The notes beneath the pieces are model-generated. The model was not told the origin of the DNA and did no database searches. It worked only from the letters and a program-made list of their open reading frames with translations. Positions 22,044 to 33,282 of a DNA stretch of 64,000 bases are shown one piece after another. Position numbers and translations under genes: made by a program. How positions within the stretch are numbered: position 1 is the stretch's first letter; every line of letters begins with the position of its first letter. Origin of the DNA: Tupaia tana (taxonomy: Eukaryota > Chordata > Mammalia > Scandentia > Tupaiidae); the NCBI GenBank assembly GCA_026018925.1, contig JAKSZU010000004.1, positions 17,142,095 to 17,206,094 of the forward strand. Direction: 5' to 3'.

Positions 22044-22299
22044 GTGTGTGTTTTTTTTTTTTTAAGTTACCTTTTTCTTTTTTTAAATTAAATTTTGCTA
22101 TAGGCCGTGTGTGCTTTCTGGAGAAAGAAAAGGTGAGAAAGCACTCCCAAAGGGGAATGACCATGCCTCAATCCTTTCTTCTCCATTCTCCCTTCCTGAT
22201 TTTGGGCATACATGCACATGTGCCCGTCTGAGTCTGGTACTTAAACTGCACAATCGGCCATGTGGGCTCTAGCTTTAACCACCGTGCCACCTGGCCGGC
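22044..22299 (-). mobile_element. tRNA-SINE, long form
   Basis: TSD cagcatttgtgt (22032, 22300); end ccacctggccggct. Confidence 0.85.
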
Positions 22300-22317
22300 T
22301 CAGCATTTGTGTTCTTA

Positions 22318-22577
22318 CATTTTTTTAGATTTTTGCCATAGGACATGTGTACTCATCAGAGAGAGAAAGTGAGAAATCACACACACACACACACACACAA
22401 ACACATCTATGGGGAATGGCCATGATACATTCCCTTCTTCTCCATTGTCCTCTTGGGATTTTGGGCACACACGGACACACACATGGCATAATTTTCAAGC
22501 TCCCCGGTCCGGAACTTGAACTGCAGTTGGTTTTGTGGGAATCCAGCACCTTAACCACCATGTCAGCTACTGGCCCC
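22318..22577 (-). mobile_element. tRNA-SINE, long form
   Basis: TSD gcatttgtgttctta overlaps the TSD of the preceding copy; (CA)n inside at 22378-22399. Confidence 0.88.
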
Positions 22578-22770
22578 TGCATTTGTGTTCTTAACATTTG
22601 TGATTTTTTTCTTTTAGTATATTTTCTTTCCCCACTAAAACATGGTCAGAATTCTTTTTTCATAGCATGTAATATTCACGCATGTCTTAATGTATAACAA
22701 AACTTTCTAAAAATTTTCACTTGAAATGTGATTTTAGGTATAAAAGTAACTGTAAGAATTTAAATCCTCT

Positions 22771-22949
22771 TGAGACCAGCAGGTGGTGTGGTTACTAAGG
22801 CACTGGACACTCTCACATGGTCGACCATGTGTCCCAGACCTGGTGGCTTGTTTTCTCACTTTCCCTCTCTTTCTCTTGTGTCTCTCTCTAGTCAAATTAA
22901 AATAAATGAATGAATAAATAAAATAAAATAAATAATTATTTAAAAAGAA
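22771..22949 (+). mobile_element. tRNA-SINE, short form
   Basis: 17-bp TSD aagaatttaaatcctct (22754, 22950); (AAAT)n tail. Confidence 0.92.
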
Positions 22950-23049
22950 AAGAATTTAAATCCTCTCATTTTAAAAATGGAAAATAATTTTCTGTTCCAC
23001 AAGAATTTATATAACCGTTCTTATTTATTTTTAAAAAAATGTTATTTAA

Positions 23050-23104
23050 TTTTATTAATTCTTCTTCTTCTTAAATTTGCTACAGGGCACATGTGTGTGT
23101 GTAC

Positions 23105-23143
<39 letters not shown>

Positions 23144-23223
23144 AAGCCTCCAAGTCCAGAATTTGAACTGAAGTTGGCCATGTGGGAGTCCAGTGCCTTA
23201 ACCACCATGCTACCTGCCAGACC
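23050..23223 (-). mobile_element. tRNA-SINE, short form
   Basis: (TTC)n, (GA)n 23107-23138, end ctacctgccagacc. Confidence 0.82.
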
Positions 23224-23245
23224 TATAAATTTTCCCATTTCTTTT

Positions 23246-23509
23246 TTTTGGGGGGGGGCAGGGAGAGGTTTTTTTGCTATAGGGTGTGTGCGCTTGCCAG
23301 AGAGACAGAGAGAGACAGAGAAACAGAAAGTGAGAAATCACCCCCTGGGGGATGGCCACGCCTCAGTCCCTTCTCCCAGTCTCCTCTCAGGATCTTGGGC
23401 ACGTATGCACACGCATCCAGCATGAATTTAAGACACCGGGTCCAGGACTTGAACCTCAGTCGACTACGTGGGAGTTCAGCGACATAGCCATTACACTAAC
23501 TGCTGGTCC
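23246..23509 (-). mobile_element. tRNA-SINE, long form
   Basis: TSD cccatttctt; poly(G) inside the tail (gggggggggcagggagagg). Confidence 0.88.
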
Positions 23510-23532
23510 CCCATTTCTTAAAGAATACAGAA

Positions 23533-23637
23533 ATATGGACTGCTTCATGAATTTGCGTGTTGTCTTTATGCAGGTAATCTTGCCGTGCTAATCTCTATAT
23601 CGTTCCGATTTTAGTATATGTGCTGCCAGAGTAAGCA
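23533..23637 (-). pseudogene. RNU6: U6 snRNA pseudogene
   Basis: The reverse complement carries the U6 spliceosomal RNA core: CAGCACATATACTAAAAT, then GGAACGATA, and a recognisable ACGCAAATTC-like 3' region with base changes. A short deletion in the AGAGAAGATTAGC region and many substitutions mark it as a decayed copy. It lies just downstream of a SINE in intron 1. No upstream PSE or TATA is apparent, so it is a retrocopy rather than an active Pol III gene. Confidence 0.85.
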
Positions 23638-24114
23638 TAATGCTTATGGTTTTTATAATTTGATAGTGACTTGAAAATCCCTAACTTTTAATAATTTGTG
23701 ATTCTGAAAAGGCAGGAACTTAGTTACCTGTGTTATGAAGTTGGATGGATTCTATTCGTGTAGGTGGTAAGAACCCTGCTGATCAGTAAGCATTCATGTC
23801 TCACGAATGACTTTGTTTTTCTTTTCTCATGACATGGGATAGTGTTTGTTATACTTTATATTATACTGGCATTTAGGACTATTATAACCAGGACACAGAG
23901 CTTGGATCTCCAGAAGGCCCGTGGCTTACCGCATTATTAAAATAGAAAACAGGATCCACTGTTTCTCTTTTGAAATGTACTTCTCCCTTTATCTTTTCTT
24001 TTTGTTATCATTCTTGAAATTGTATACAGATTGTATTTCTGTCACTCTTTCCCTTGATTCCTTTAGCCAATCAATTATTAAATTCTGCACATTCTACTTT
24101 TTTCCCTTTTTTTC
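23638..24114. other. no gene seen
   Basis: AT-rich intron sequence after the U6 pseudogene. Confidence 0.4.
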
Positions 24115-24357
24115 TTTTTTTTAAAAAAAATTTGTCAGATAATGTGTCGGAAAGAGACAGAAAAAGGAAGAGGGAGAGGAAGAGGTAGACAGCACCCTCT
24201 AATGGGTTGTGTTTATGCTGCAGTCCTTTCTCTGTTTCTTCACCGTGTTGGAATTTTGACTACACATATACATGGCCCTGGCATGTTCTTCAAGCCTCTG
24301 GGTCCAGGACTTGAACTGTGCAGTCAGCCATGTGGCATCAGCTTGCTTCACCATCAA
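24115..24357 (-). mobile_element. tRNA-SINE, older form
   Basis: gaattttgactacacatata, gcctctgggtccaggact; head poorly preserved. Confidence 0.65.
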
Positions 24358-24418
24358 TAAATATTTAAATATCTGATGAACGAAAGAATAGTCTTTTAGC
24401 ACTTTTGTCCTTCTGTAT

Positions 24419-24420
<2 letters not shown>

Positions 24421-24458
<38 letters not shown>

Positions 24459-24698
24459 TTTGCTGTAGAGCACATGTGCTTACTGGAGAGAGACAGAGAA
24501 AGAGGGGGAGAATGAGAAAGCACCATTTAGGGGGAATTGCCATTCTACAATCCCTTCACCATTCTCCTCTTGGGATTTTGGGTATGCATGCACACACATG
24601 GGTAGTGTGTTTTTCAAGCCTCTGGGTCTGGGACTTGAACTGCATAGTCACCCATGTGGGATCCAGCTGCCTTAGCCATCATGCCACTGACTGGCCCC
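24421..24698 (-). mobile_element. tRNA-SINE, older long form, long poly(T)
   Basis: T38 tail at 24421-24458, gtagagcacatgtgcttac, end ccactgactggcccc. Confidence 0.85.
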
Positions 24699-24711
24699 AT
24701 TTCTGCTTTTT

Positions 24712-24929
24712 TAAAGTTAATTTATTTATTTATTGTTAGAGACATAGAGAAGTCGTATGCGCACACACTAGACAGGATCTCACCATGCTCCAACTCCCCC
24801 GCTCCCTACCAGCATTCCAGCCAGCTGGATTACAGGTGTTCAGGTCCACCTGAGATCTGAACCTGGACCTTCCTGTGGCTCCAGTATGACGCAGTGGTAC
24901 CCTACCATCTTTGCCATCATGGCTGGGCC
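24712..24929 (-). mobile_element. divergent tRNA-SINE
   Basis: (TTTA)n tail, catgctccaactcccccgc, end tgccatcatggctgggcc. Confidence 0.55.
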
Positions 24930-24949
24930 ATTTCTTCATCTTAAAAAAC

Positions 24950-25215
24950 AATTTTTTTTTTTATAGTTTGTTGCCTGCAGATTGCAAAACTTTTCCCCAC
25001 CTTTATTTATGATCGGGTGTGTGCATGTACATGTGAGAGTAAGGGAGAAAGTGATAGGGAGGGAGAGAGAGAGGAGCATCTTCCGCAGGGCCTGGTTATG
25101 CTGCAATCCCCTTTCTCCAGGCCTCCTGCCCAGGAGATCTTGGGCACTTCCACACATGCCTGGCCTGTCCAGACTTACTGGGCTGGGGATTCAAACTGTG
25201 GTTACCATTTGGAAT
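24950..25215 (-). mobile_element. divergent tRNA-SINE
   Basis: gatcgggtgtgtgcatgtac, gatcttgggcacttccacac, ggggattcaaactgtggtt. Confidence 0.55.
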
Positions 25216-25227
25216 CTGGCTTCTCTT

Positions 25228-25491
25228 TTTTTTTTTTTTTTTGGAGAGGTTTTTCGCTATAGGGCGCGTGCGCTCGCCAGACAGAGAGAGACATAGAGAC
25301 AGAAAGCGAGAAATCACCCCCCAGGGGGGATGGTCACGCCGCAATCCCTTCTCTTCCATTCTCCTCTCGGGATCTTGGGCACGCATGCACACGCGCCCGG
25401 CGTGAGTTGTAAGCCACCGGGTCCGAGAGGCAAACCGCGGTGGACTACGTGGGAGTCCAGCGACATAGCCATTACGCTAACTGCTGGTTCC
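25228..25491 (-). mobile_element. tRNA-SINE, long form, young subfamily
   Basis: TSD ctggcttctctt (25216, 25492); high identity to the copies at 6953 and 30037. Confidence 0.93.
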
Positions 25492-25503
25492 CTGGCTTCT
25501 CTT

Positions 25504-25690
25504 GAACAGGGGAATACTGCTGTGCCATGGAGCCTTTGGCCACTCATTTCTTCTTTTTAAGTTGCAAATTACTACGAGTAGGAGCTATGTCGTCTTTTTA
25601 CCTAATGCATAGCTAAGGACTTTGTTTGTAGTAGGTGCTAAGTAATTATTTGTTGAATGAATGAATGAATGAATGAATAGAAATGATTAA
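25504..25690 (+). mobile_element. L2/MIR-type 3' end with (TGAA)n
   Basis: ttgtagtaggtgctaagtaa then tatttgttgaatgaatgaat: the usual L2-type terminus with a short tandem tetranucleotide. Confidence 0.6.
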
Positions 25691-25764
25691 ACATATTTTA
25701 TAATTGGGTGATTTGAGTAATAGTACGATAAAAATAGACAGTTAAAGGAAATGGGACTGTTTAT

Positions 25765-26034
25765 TTTGTTTGTTTATTTTTTGTATGCATGCCATAGGGT
25801 ATGTGTGCTTGCCAAATAGAGAGGGGGAGAGGAGGAGACAGAGAGGGAAAGTGAGAAACTACCCCCCAAGTGGGCATGGTCATGCCCAATTGCTTCTCCT
25901 CCAGTCTCCTTCCAGGATTTTGGGCATGCACAAGTGCCTGGTGTTTTTTAAGCCCCTGGATCTGGCACTCAAACTAAGCCGCGATCAGCCTTGTGAGAGT
26001 CCAGCACCTCAACCACCATGCCACCTGCTGACCC
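25765..26034 (-). mobile_element. tRNA-SINE, older long form
   Basis: ccatagggtatgtgtgcttg, ggattttgggcatgcacaag, end ccacctgctgaccc. Confidence 0.78.
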
Positions 26035-26222
26035 AATGGGACATTTTTAGGAGGAGAAAAACATGAGTTCAAGTTTAGTTCCTAGAATACCCTCAGTATT
26101 ACTGATAATTTTCAAAATTAAGTTCAACTGAGATCAGCACCTCTTCTACACTGCAATGTTAGTACATTGACAAAGCATAGAGCAGCAGACACAGAAAGGG
26201 AAGCTGTGTAGTATGTGTAGGG
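26035..26222. other. no gene seen
   Basis: Short unique stretch between two SINEs. Confidence 0.35.
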
Positions 26223-26460
26223 ACGGACCAGCAGTGGTGTAGTGGTTAAGGTGCTGGACTCCCACAATCTGGTTTGAGTCCCGGACCCAATGGCTTGAAA
26301 CTCAAGCTAAGCGAGTGTATATGTGCCCAAAATCCCAAGAGGAGACTGGAGGAGAAAGGATTGCAGCATGGCCACCCCCCTAGGGGGTCATTTCTTGCTT
26401 TCTGGCTCTCTGGCTCTCACAGTGAGAATACATACCCTATGGCAAAAAAAAAAAAAAAAA
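26223..26460 (+). mobile_element. tRNA-SINE, long form
   Basis: ggaccagcagtggtgtagtg head with a deletion before the B box; TSD gtgt[a/g]ggga. Confidence 0.83.
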
Positions 26461-26778
26461 GTGTGGGGAATTGTAATCAGTTTGGCATTGCTAAAGTTTG
26501 ATATTAAAGGCATAGCTGCTAAGAGACTGAAGGAGCAAGTTTGTAGAAAGTCGTTAGTATGTACAGTAGTAAGTAGGGGCACAGTATAATCTTTTACATG
26601 TTTTAACTGGATTACTTTGGCACCTGTATGGAGGTTAGAATGCAGGACTTGGTGATTGTGACATGGGCATTTGCGTTTTCATTGCAGGAAGCTTGTCAGC
26701 TGTCCTTGCCCATTTATCCAGGTAGGGGTATATATTATATATATTATATAGTGTATATTATATATACTTTTGATTTTT
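26461..26778. other. no gene seen; (TA)n at 26726-26767
   Basis: Unique-looking sequence ending in an AT-rich microsatellite next to a SINE tail. Confidence 0.45.
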
Positions 26779-27021
26779 CTTTGGAGAGGTTTTTGTTATA
26801 GGGTGCGTGTGCTCACCAGAAAGACAGAGAGATAGAGACAGAAAGTGAGAAATCACCCCCCCAGGAGGGATGGCCACCCCGCAATCCCTTCTCCATTCTC
26901 CTCTTGGGATCTTGGGCATGCATGCACATGTGCCTGGCATAAGTTTAAGCCACCGGATTTGGGACTCCAACTGTGGTCGACTACATGGGAGTCCAGTGAC
27001 ATAGCCATTACGCCAACTGCT
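26779..27021 (-). mobile_element. tRNA-SINE, long form
   Basis: gttatagggtgcgtgtgctc, end cgccaactgcta, then (TA)n(CA)n to 27050. Confidence 0.85.
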
Positions 27022-27025
27022 ATAT

Positions 27026-27056
<31 letters not shown>

Positions 27057-27178
27057 TAATACTATTGAGCAGACTTTGTTTCTGTATGAAATGTTGCAAA
27101 ACCCACTATTTTGGAAATAATATATTTTGACATATACATATAAAATGAATTAAACTGAAAAAAAGAAATAAAACCATA

Positions 27179-27441
27179 TTTTTTTTTTTTAAAGAGAGAT
27201 TTTTACCATAGGGCGTGAGCATGCCCAGCAGAGACAGAGAGAGATGGAGAGGGAGTAAGTGAGAAATCATCCTCCCCCAGGGAGGATAGCCACATGACAG
27301 TCCCTTCTCTTCTCCTTTCAGGATTATGATCATGCACGTACATGCACCCAATGTGAGTTTTGAGCCTCTAGGCCTAAGACTTGAACTGCAATTGGCCATG
27401 TGGGAGTCCAGTGCCTTAACCACTCTGCTGCCTGCTGGTCC
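27179..27441 (-). mobile_element. tRNA-SINE, long form
   Basis: Poly(T), accatagggcgtgagcatgc, end ctgcctgctggtccc. Confidence 0.85.
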
Positions 27442-27689
27442 CATTCTTTTATTAACCCTCTAACCCCATTATTTATTCATTTATTTGATTGAAAAAAAAT
27501 TTTTTTTTAATTTAATGACTATTTGGATTGCACCAGTGGAAAAAAAAAAACAGGGAACAAATTCCTGCTTTCATGGTTTCTATGCTCATGAAGGGAATTA
27601 GATATTAAGTGAGTCGAATATATATTATGTTGGATGGTGATAAATATTATGAAGACAGTAAAGCAGGAATGGGAATAGAGAATGATGTG

Positions 27690-27942
27690 GAGAACAGCTC
27701 TGTGGTATAGTGGTAAAGCACTGTTTAATAGAAGCTGTGTTCCACATGATGACTGTGGTTCGAATCCCTGGTTTGGTCAGCTTGTAATATGCTGGGTATA
27801 CATGTGAGTGCCCAAGATCTGACAGACTGGAGGATTGAAGAGAGGGAATCAAAGCGCGGCCAGACTCTGGAGAGTGCTCTTTTCTCTGTCTCTCATGTGT
27901 ATGCGTGTATCCTATTGTAGATAAAAAAATTAAAAATTAAAA
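27690..27942 (+). mobile_element. divergent tRNA-SINE with clear tRNA head
   Basis: agctctgtggtatagtggta A-box region and tggttcgaatccctgg B box; body gtgcccaagatctgacag resembles the long-form body, linking the subfamilies. Confidence 0.7.
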
Positions 27943-27950
27943 AGAGTGGT

Positions 27951-28205
27951 GGGGACCAGCAAGTGGTGTAGTGGTTAAGGTGTTGGACTCCCACATGGCC
28001 GACTGTTCAAGTCTGCGACTGGGCAGCTTGAGACTTACACTGAGTGTGTGTGTGTACATGCCCAAAATCCCAAGAAGAGAATAGAGGAGAGAGGGTTGCA
28101 GCATGGCCACCCCCGCAGGGGTAATTTCTTGCTTCCTATCTCTGTCTCTGTATCTGTCTCTCTAGCGAGTACACATGCCCTATAGCAAAAAATGTCTTAA
28201 AAAAT
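27951..28205 (+). mobile_element. tRNA-SINE, long form
   Basis: ggggaccagcaagtggtgta head; TSD agagtggt. Confidence 0.85.
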
Positions 28206-28290
28206 AGAGTGGTGAGGGATTATGATTTTAAATAGCATGGTCAGGAAAGACATCTCTGAGAAGGGGAATTTGAGTAAATACTTAAAGATT

Positions 28291-28311
28291 GTGTATGTGT
28301 GTGTGTGTGTG

Positions 28312-28354
<43 letters not shown>
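28291..28354. repeat. (TG)n(GA)n microsatellite
   Basis: Compound dinucleotide run inside the old interspersed repeat. Confidence 0.95.
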
Positions 28355-28358
<4 letters not shown>

Positions 28359-28574
28359 TGGGGAGAAGTATATTATAAGGTAGAGGGAATAGCAAGTAGC
28401 CTGGGCCAGAAGCATACCTCCACTCCTGAAATTTGTGTTTGAGGAACAGCAAGGAGGCAAAGGTGGCTGGAATGGAAGAAGTTAGAGAAAGAGAAAGTGA
28501 GCTCAGAGAGGAAAGGTGGGGAAGAGTTCAGATTGTGAAGGGTGTTATAAGCCTTTCTGAGGATTTCATCTTTT

Positions 28575-28843
28575 TTTTTTTTTTTTGGAGAGGTTTTCGC
28601 TATAGGGCGCGTGCACTCGCCAGACAGACAGAGAGAGACTTAGAGACAGAAAGCGAGAAATCACCCCCCCATGGGGTTGGTCACGCTGCAATCCCTTCTC
28701 CTCCATTCTCCTCTCAGGATCTTGGGCATGCATGCACACGCGCCTGGCGTGAGTTTTAAGCCACCGGGTCCGGGACCCGAACTGCGGTTGACTACGTGGG
28801 AGTCCAGCGAGTGACATAGCCATTACGTTAATTGCTGGTTCCC
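28575..28843 (-). mobile_element. tRNA-SINE, long form, young subfamily
   Basis: 15-bp TSD aggatttcatctttt (28560, 28844). Confidence 0.93.
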
Positions 28844-29797
28844 AGGATTTCATCTTTTATAGTTGAATGAGGTATGAAGCCACTAGAGTTTTGAGCAGAG
28901 GAGTCACATGATCTAACATTTTAATCTAATCTACTTGACTGAGAATTGACTGGATGGGAATGTGGAAGCAGAGAAACCAGTTAGGATGCTATTGCAGTAA
29001 TTCAGGTGAAAGGGCAGTTGGAAGAAATAATTATCTAAATATAGGAGAGTGCTCTTCCTCATAAAAAACCAAACCAAACCGCATGGCTCCTGAGAACTAG
29101 TGATTTCAGGGAAAAAAGAGAAATGAAGATATTCTACTGATAATTCAGGCTCAGCCCACAAAACTCAAGTGGTAGGAAGCCCCTCAAGCCTTCTCTCTGT
29201 CTCTCTCTGCCTCTGTCTCATTCTTGTCATTTTGTAATTTTTCCTTTAAAAATTTTTTTAAGGTAAAGTATTTTCTCGGCTTTCAGCCCCTCCTTTAACT
29301 TTATCTTGTTAATAATCCCCTCTCCCCCTCCCACTCAGGAGAGGCAAGGGGCAGGCCTTCAGAAGAAGACACCTTCATGGCTCCTGAGAACTAGTGATTT
29401 TGTGTGCGTGCTTGTGCCTATTTTTTGCCTTTTTTTAAAAAATAATTTTTTTAGTTTTTATTTTTTTCATTCCTTTTTTCTCCGTTTCTTGGTGGTGGTT
29501 GTTGTTTTTTCTCTCTCTCTGTTTCCTTTTCTTTTTCTTTTATCTCATCTCTCCGCTCTTCAATCTCTATTCACTGTATTTCTACAAGGATCTAAGGGAA
29601 CTATAGCTAAACATCCAAATACTATTAGGGTTAATATATTCCTCAATATCTACTGGACCTGCTGCACAAAGGGATCAAAATGGAATGGCAAAGAAATTCC
29701 TGATCACCTTTTTCTGAGCACTCAGATTGAACTTCAAGTTTAGGAAGAAAAACACCATCCATCAGAACACTAGAAATCACCACAGGGCCACAAGAAT

Positions 29798-31053
29798 ATG
29801 GGAAAGCAAGAAAACATCTCTCCTCCAAGGGAAAAGAATAACTCCTCTTCATCCACAGACAGTTCAATGGAAATTATGGAAATGTCTGATAAAGAATTTA
29901 GAATATTCATAATGGTGAAGCTAATAGAGATGGAAGAGAAGAGAGACAGTGAACTTCAGAAGAGAAAGGAGAAAGGAGATGACGATTTCCAGGATGTGAG
30001 GAAATTCTTGCAAGATCTAAAAGAGGAATTACATATATATATTTTTTTTTTGGAGAGGTTTTTTTTTTTTTTTTTTTGCTATAGGGCGCGTGCGCTCGCC
30101 AGACAGAGAGAGACATAGAGACAGAAAGCGAGAAATCACCCCCCAGGGGGGATGGTCACGCCGCAATCCCTTCTCCTCCATTCTCCTCTCGGGATCTTGG
30201 GCACGCACGCACATGCGCCCGGCGTGAGTTGTAAGCCACCGGGTTCGAGACGCGAACCGCGGTCGACTACGTGGGAGTCCAGCGACATAGCCATTACGCT
30301 AACTGCTGGTTCCCAGGAATTACATATTTTAAAAAAGAATCAAATGGACCTGTTAGAGATGAAGGCTATAATACAGGAAGTCAAAATCTCCCTTGAAAGT
30401 ATTAAAAGCAGACTAGATCATACAGAAGAATCTTAGACGTAGAAGAGAAAATTGCTGGCCTACAAAAATCCACCACGAAGACTGAGAAAATTGCCCCCCA
30501 AAATGAGAATAATATATGAGAAATACTAGACACCATCAAATGTCCAAACATCTGGATAATTGGTATCCCAGAAGGTGAAGAGACTCATAAGGGCATTGAT
30601 AATCTATTCCATGAAATCCTGCAAGAAAACTTTCTAAGCCTAAAGAGGCACTCAAAGATCCAGTCCCAAGAAATACAAAGGACCCCAAATAGAATCAACC
30701 CAAGAAGATCTTCTCCAAGACACAATATAGCCAGATTGACCAAAACCACAGACAAAGACAAGATACTAAAATTGGCAAGAGAGAAACAGCTAGTTACCTA
30801 CAAAGGATATCCTATCAGGCTAACAGCAGACCTCTCATTGGAAACAATGCGAGCGAGGAAAAAATGGGAAAATATGTTCAAAGTGTTAAGGGAAAAGCAA
30901 TTTCAACCAAGAATACTGTACCCAGCAAGATTATCCTTCATATGGGTAGAAAAGACAAGAACATTCTCAGATAAACAAAGCCTGAAAGAATTTACCAGCA
31001 CCAGATCAGATCTCCAAGAAGTTCTCGATGGAGTGCTATATCAGGAAAATTAA
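29798..31053 (+). pseudogene. LINE-1 ORF1-like pseudogene, SINE-interrupted
   Basis: Begins MGKQENISPP like the copy at 45893, continues through the Ser-rich and coiled-coil segments, is split by a minus-strand SINE at 30037-30314, regains frame (NQMDLLEMKAIIQEVKISLE), then hits a stop near 30436. The last third (30736-31053) is open again with RLTADLSLETMRARKKWENM and RILYPARLSFIW. Clearly dead. Confidence 0.9.
30037..30314 (-). mobile_element. tRNA-SINE, long form, young, inside LINE-1 ORF1
   Basis: 13-bp TSD aggaattacatat (30024, 30315) interrupts the ORF1 remnant. Confidence 0.95.
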
Positions 31054-31416
31054 ATTCAGACACACAGAAATAAGAGTTCAAAAACTAAGAAAATGGCCAA
31101 CTTACTCATAGGAACAAGTCTGGAGTTGAATATTATATCCGAGAATTCAATCGGGAAGATCGAACCATGACAGAAGATAAATTAAGTACATGAGACTGAA
31201 CTGGTGAAACAGCATTTTATAACTTTTGACTAAAATATTGCTGATTTTCTTCTAGGCTTTGTTGTCCGGTTTTAAGGGTTTTTGTCCTGTCTTGAGCTGT
31301 CAGTAGGTTCATGTACCTACTATTTGAACAGAATCCTAACCTGTTTCCTGGCTTTAGGTTCTAAGCAAAGTTCCTTAGCATTTCTGTGGTTTATTAAAGT
31401 TAAAACTGCTTTTCTT

Positions 31417-31658
31417 TCTTTCTTTTTTTTTTTTGAGATGTTTTTGCTATAGGGCTTTAGGGTGTGTGCGCTTGCCAGAGAGACAGAAAGCGAGAAATCA
31501 CCCCTGGGGGGGGGTGGCCATACCACAATCCCTTCTCCTCCATTCTCCTCTCTGGATCTTGGGCATGCACGCTCAAGGGCCCGGTGTGAGTTTAAGCCGA
31601 ACTGCGGTCGGCTACATAGGAGTCCAGCGACATAGCTATTATGCTAACTGCTGGTCCC
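31417..31658 (-). mobile_element. tRNA-SINE, long form, inside the LINE-1 3' UTR
   Basis: 15-bp TSD aaaactgcttttctt (31402, 31659); the head has a deletion before the B box. Confidence 0.93.
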
Positions 31659-31831
31659 AAAACTGCTTTTCTTGAAATTACCAGCTGAACTTGCTATTGA
31701 AAGTAGTTAGATTATTTATGAAGTTGTACTATCAATAAAATGTTGGGGGAAAGGAATGGAAGACAACTGTAGACACCAGAGATAGTGTGAGAAGAGGGTG
31801 GGAAAGGGCAGAGGGTCAGAAATAGGGGTTA

Positions 31832-31864
<33 letters not shown>

Positions 31865-32645
31865 TATATGAAACTAGAAATGGAAAATTATTGACAATAA
31901 CATGCATAATTAAGCCATTATACAGTATGTTCTGGATGAGAAGTCACATTTTGTATGCTGTGATGATGCTTAGGGAATGAATGTCAATTAATTAGTTTAA
32001 AAAATGTTTCAGGGGAAAAAAACCCACAAAAACTGTTTTTCTTGAAATTAAAGAAATGCATTAAAAATACATACTTGATGACTGCAGTAAGCTATATAAT
32101 CCCAGCTAGGTGCTGCTTTATAGTATGTTCATTCTACTCACTGAGGTTTATGCCTTAAGTTGGACTTGTGTTCATGGATAGGTATATATCAGCTGTGCTT
32201 GCTATTGAAAATATTTAGATTAATTAAGATCTTTAGTGAATCAATAAAATGTAGGGGGTAAAAGGCATAGAAAGCAACCATGGATACCAGAGATAGTGTG
32301 GGAGGAGGGTGGGAGATGGCAGAGGGTGAGAGATAGGGAATCAAGGATGGGGAAAAAAAGCAAAATATACGGGAAACAAGAAATGGAAAATTATTTGTTG
32401 ACGATAACACATATGTTGATGTGCTTGATTGAACCAATATACAGTGTATTCTGGATGGAAAATCTCATTGTGTATGCTGTAATGATGTACAGTGAATGAA
32501 TGTAAATAAAGAAATTTAAATAAAAAAATAAAATAAAATCTCAAAAAAACCCCAAAAAACCTAAACCAAACCAACCAACAAAAACAACCCCGAAAGAGTT
32601 GTTGTATCTTCTGTTTTCATTTCCACTTCCCCATTCTTTCTGGAG

Positions 32646-32666
32646 CCCCCCCCCCCCCCCCCCCCC
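32646..32666. repeat. poly(C) run, 21 bases
   Basis: Uninterrupted C run directly before L2 sequence; length may be unreliable in an assembly. Confidence 0.9.
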
Positions 32667-33071
32667 AGTCAGATTTTTGTCCTTATCATTTCACTGAATG
32701 TCCAGGTCAAACCCAGTGGGTTGTTGTCAGGCCTTGGCTCACTTGACTTCTTGCATTTGACGTGGCTGAGTGTTTCATCAGTTGGCTTCTGGAATCTTGC
32801 TCTCTTGATTTCTTTTCTGTCTCATTGGAAGTGCTTCAAGGAGTTTAGTCTTTAATCTGCCTCTGCCTAGTCTCCCTTAGATGAACTCATCAGATTCTGT
32901 TGCTTTACATTCCACCTGAAGGATGAGGGTTTTCATATTTTTTTCCCCTCTATTCTTGTCCTTTCTCCTGAGTTCTAGAGTCCTATTTTTAGCTGTGTAT
33001 GTAACATTTCTGTTTGCATAGCTCATAGACCTTTCAAGCTTAACATATCTAAAACTGAATCCCTTTTCAAT

Positions 33072-33282
33072 ATTCATGATACAGCACATGCATGCAAGTG
33101 AGAGAGAAGGAGGTGGTGGGGGGAAGCGCCCTCCGCAGGGCCGATCATGCTGTGTTCCCCTTCCTCCAGTACCAGGATCCTAGGTACTCAGGCTGGCTGG
33201 GCTGGGAGCTTGAACTGTCGTCAGCATGTGGCTTCCAGCTCCACAATCCGGTATGCTACTGGCTGTGCCACAGAGGCCAGGC
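33072..33282 (-). mobile_element. divergent tRNA-SINE
   Basis: TSD aaaactgaa on both sides within the L2; end ccacagaggccaggctc. Confidence 0.7.

Larger units (their letters stand above)
27480..29040 (+). repeat. old interspersed repeat, split by SINEs
   Basis: Pieces at 27500-27689, 28206-28560 and 28860-29040 are continuous in a familiar old mammalian repeat: gtgataaatattatgaagac, tcaggaaagacatctctgag, ttgaggaacagcaaggaggc, gttttgagcagaggagtcac, gccagttaggatgct-like. Family not named. Confidence 0.5.
29075..32530 (+). mobile_element. ORF2-less LINE-1 derivative (HAL1-like), older copy
   Basis: Same layout as the intron 2 element but decayed and interrupted by SINEs at 30037-30314 and 31417-31658. 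The 5' region has two monomer-like blocks sharing a 25-bp identical stretch (29082 and 29375) with roughly 200 bp of other sequence between, and extra leader to 29797. ORF1 follows, then the 3' UTR with duplicated units (about 31682-32010 and 32189-32518) and a terminal AATAAA-like A-rich tail. The exact 5' end and TSD are unclear because the flank is A/C-rich. Confidence 0.82.

Noticed and set aside
29306-29743. 145-codon frame before ORF1 of the intron 1 element
   Set aside because: Phe/Ser-rich frame in the T-rich 5' leader of the LINE-1 derivative; not matched in the second copy.
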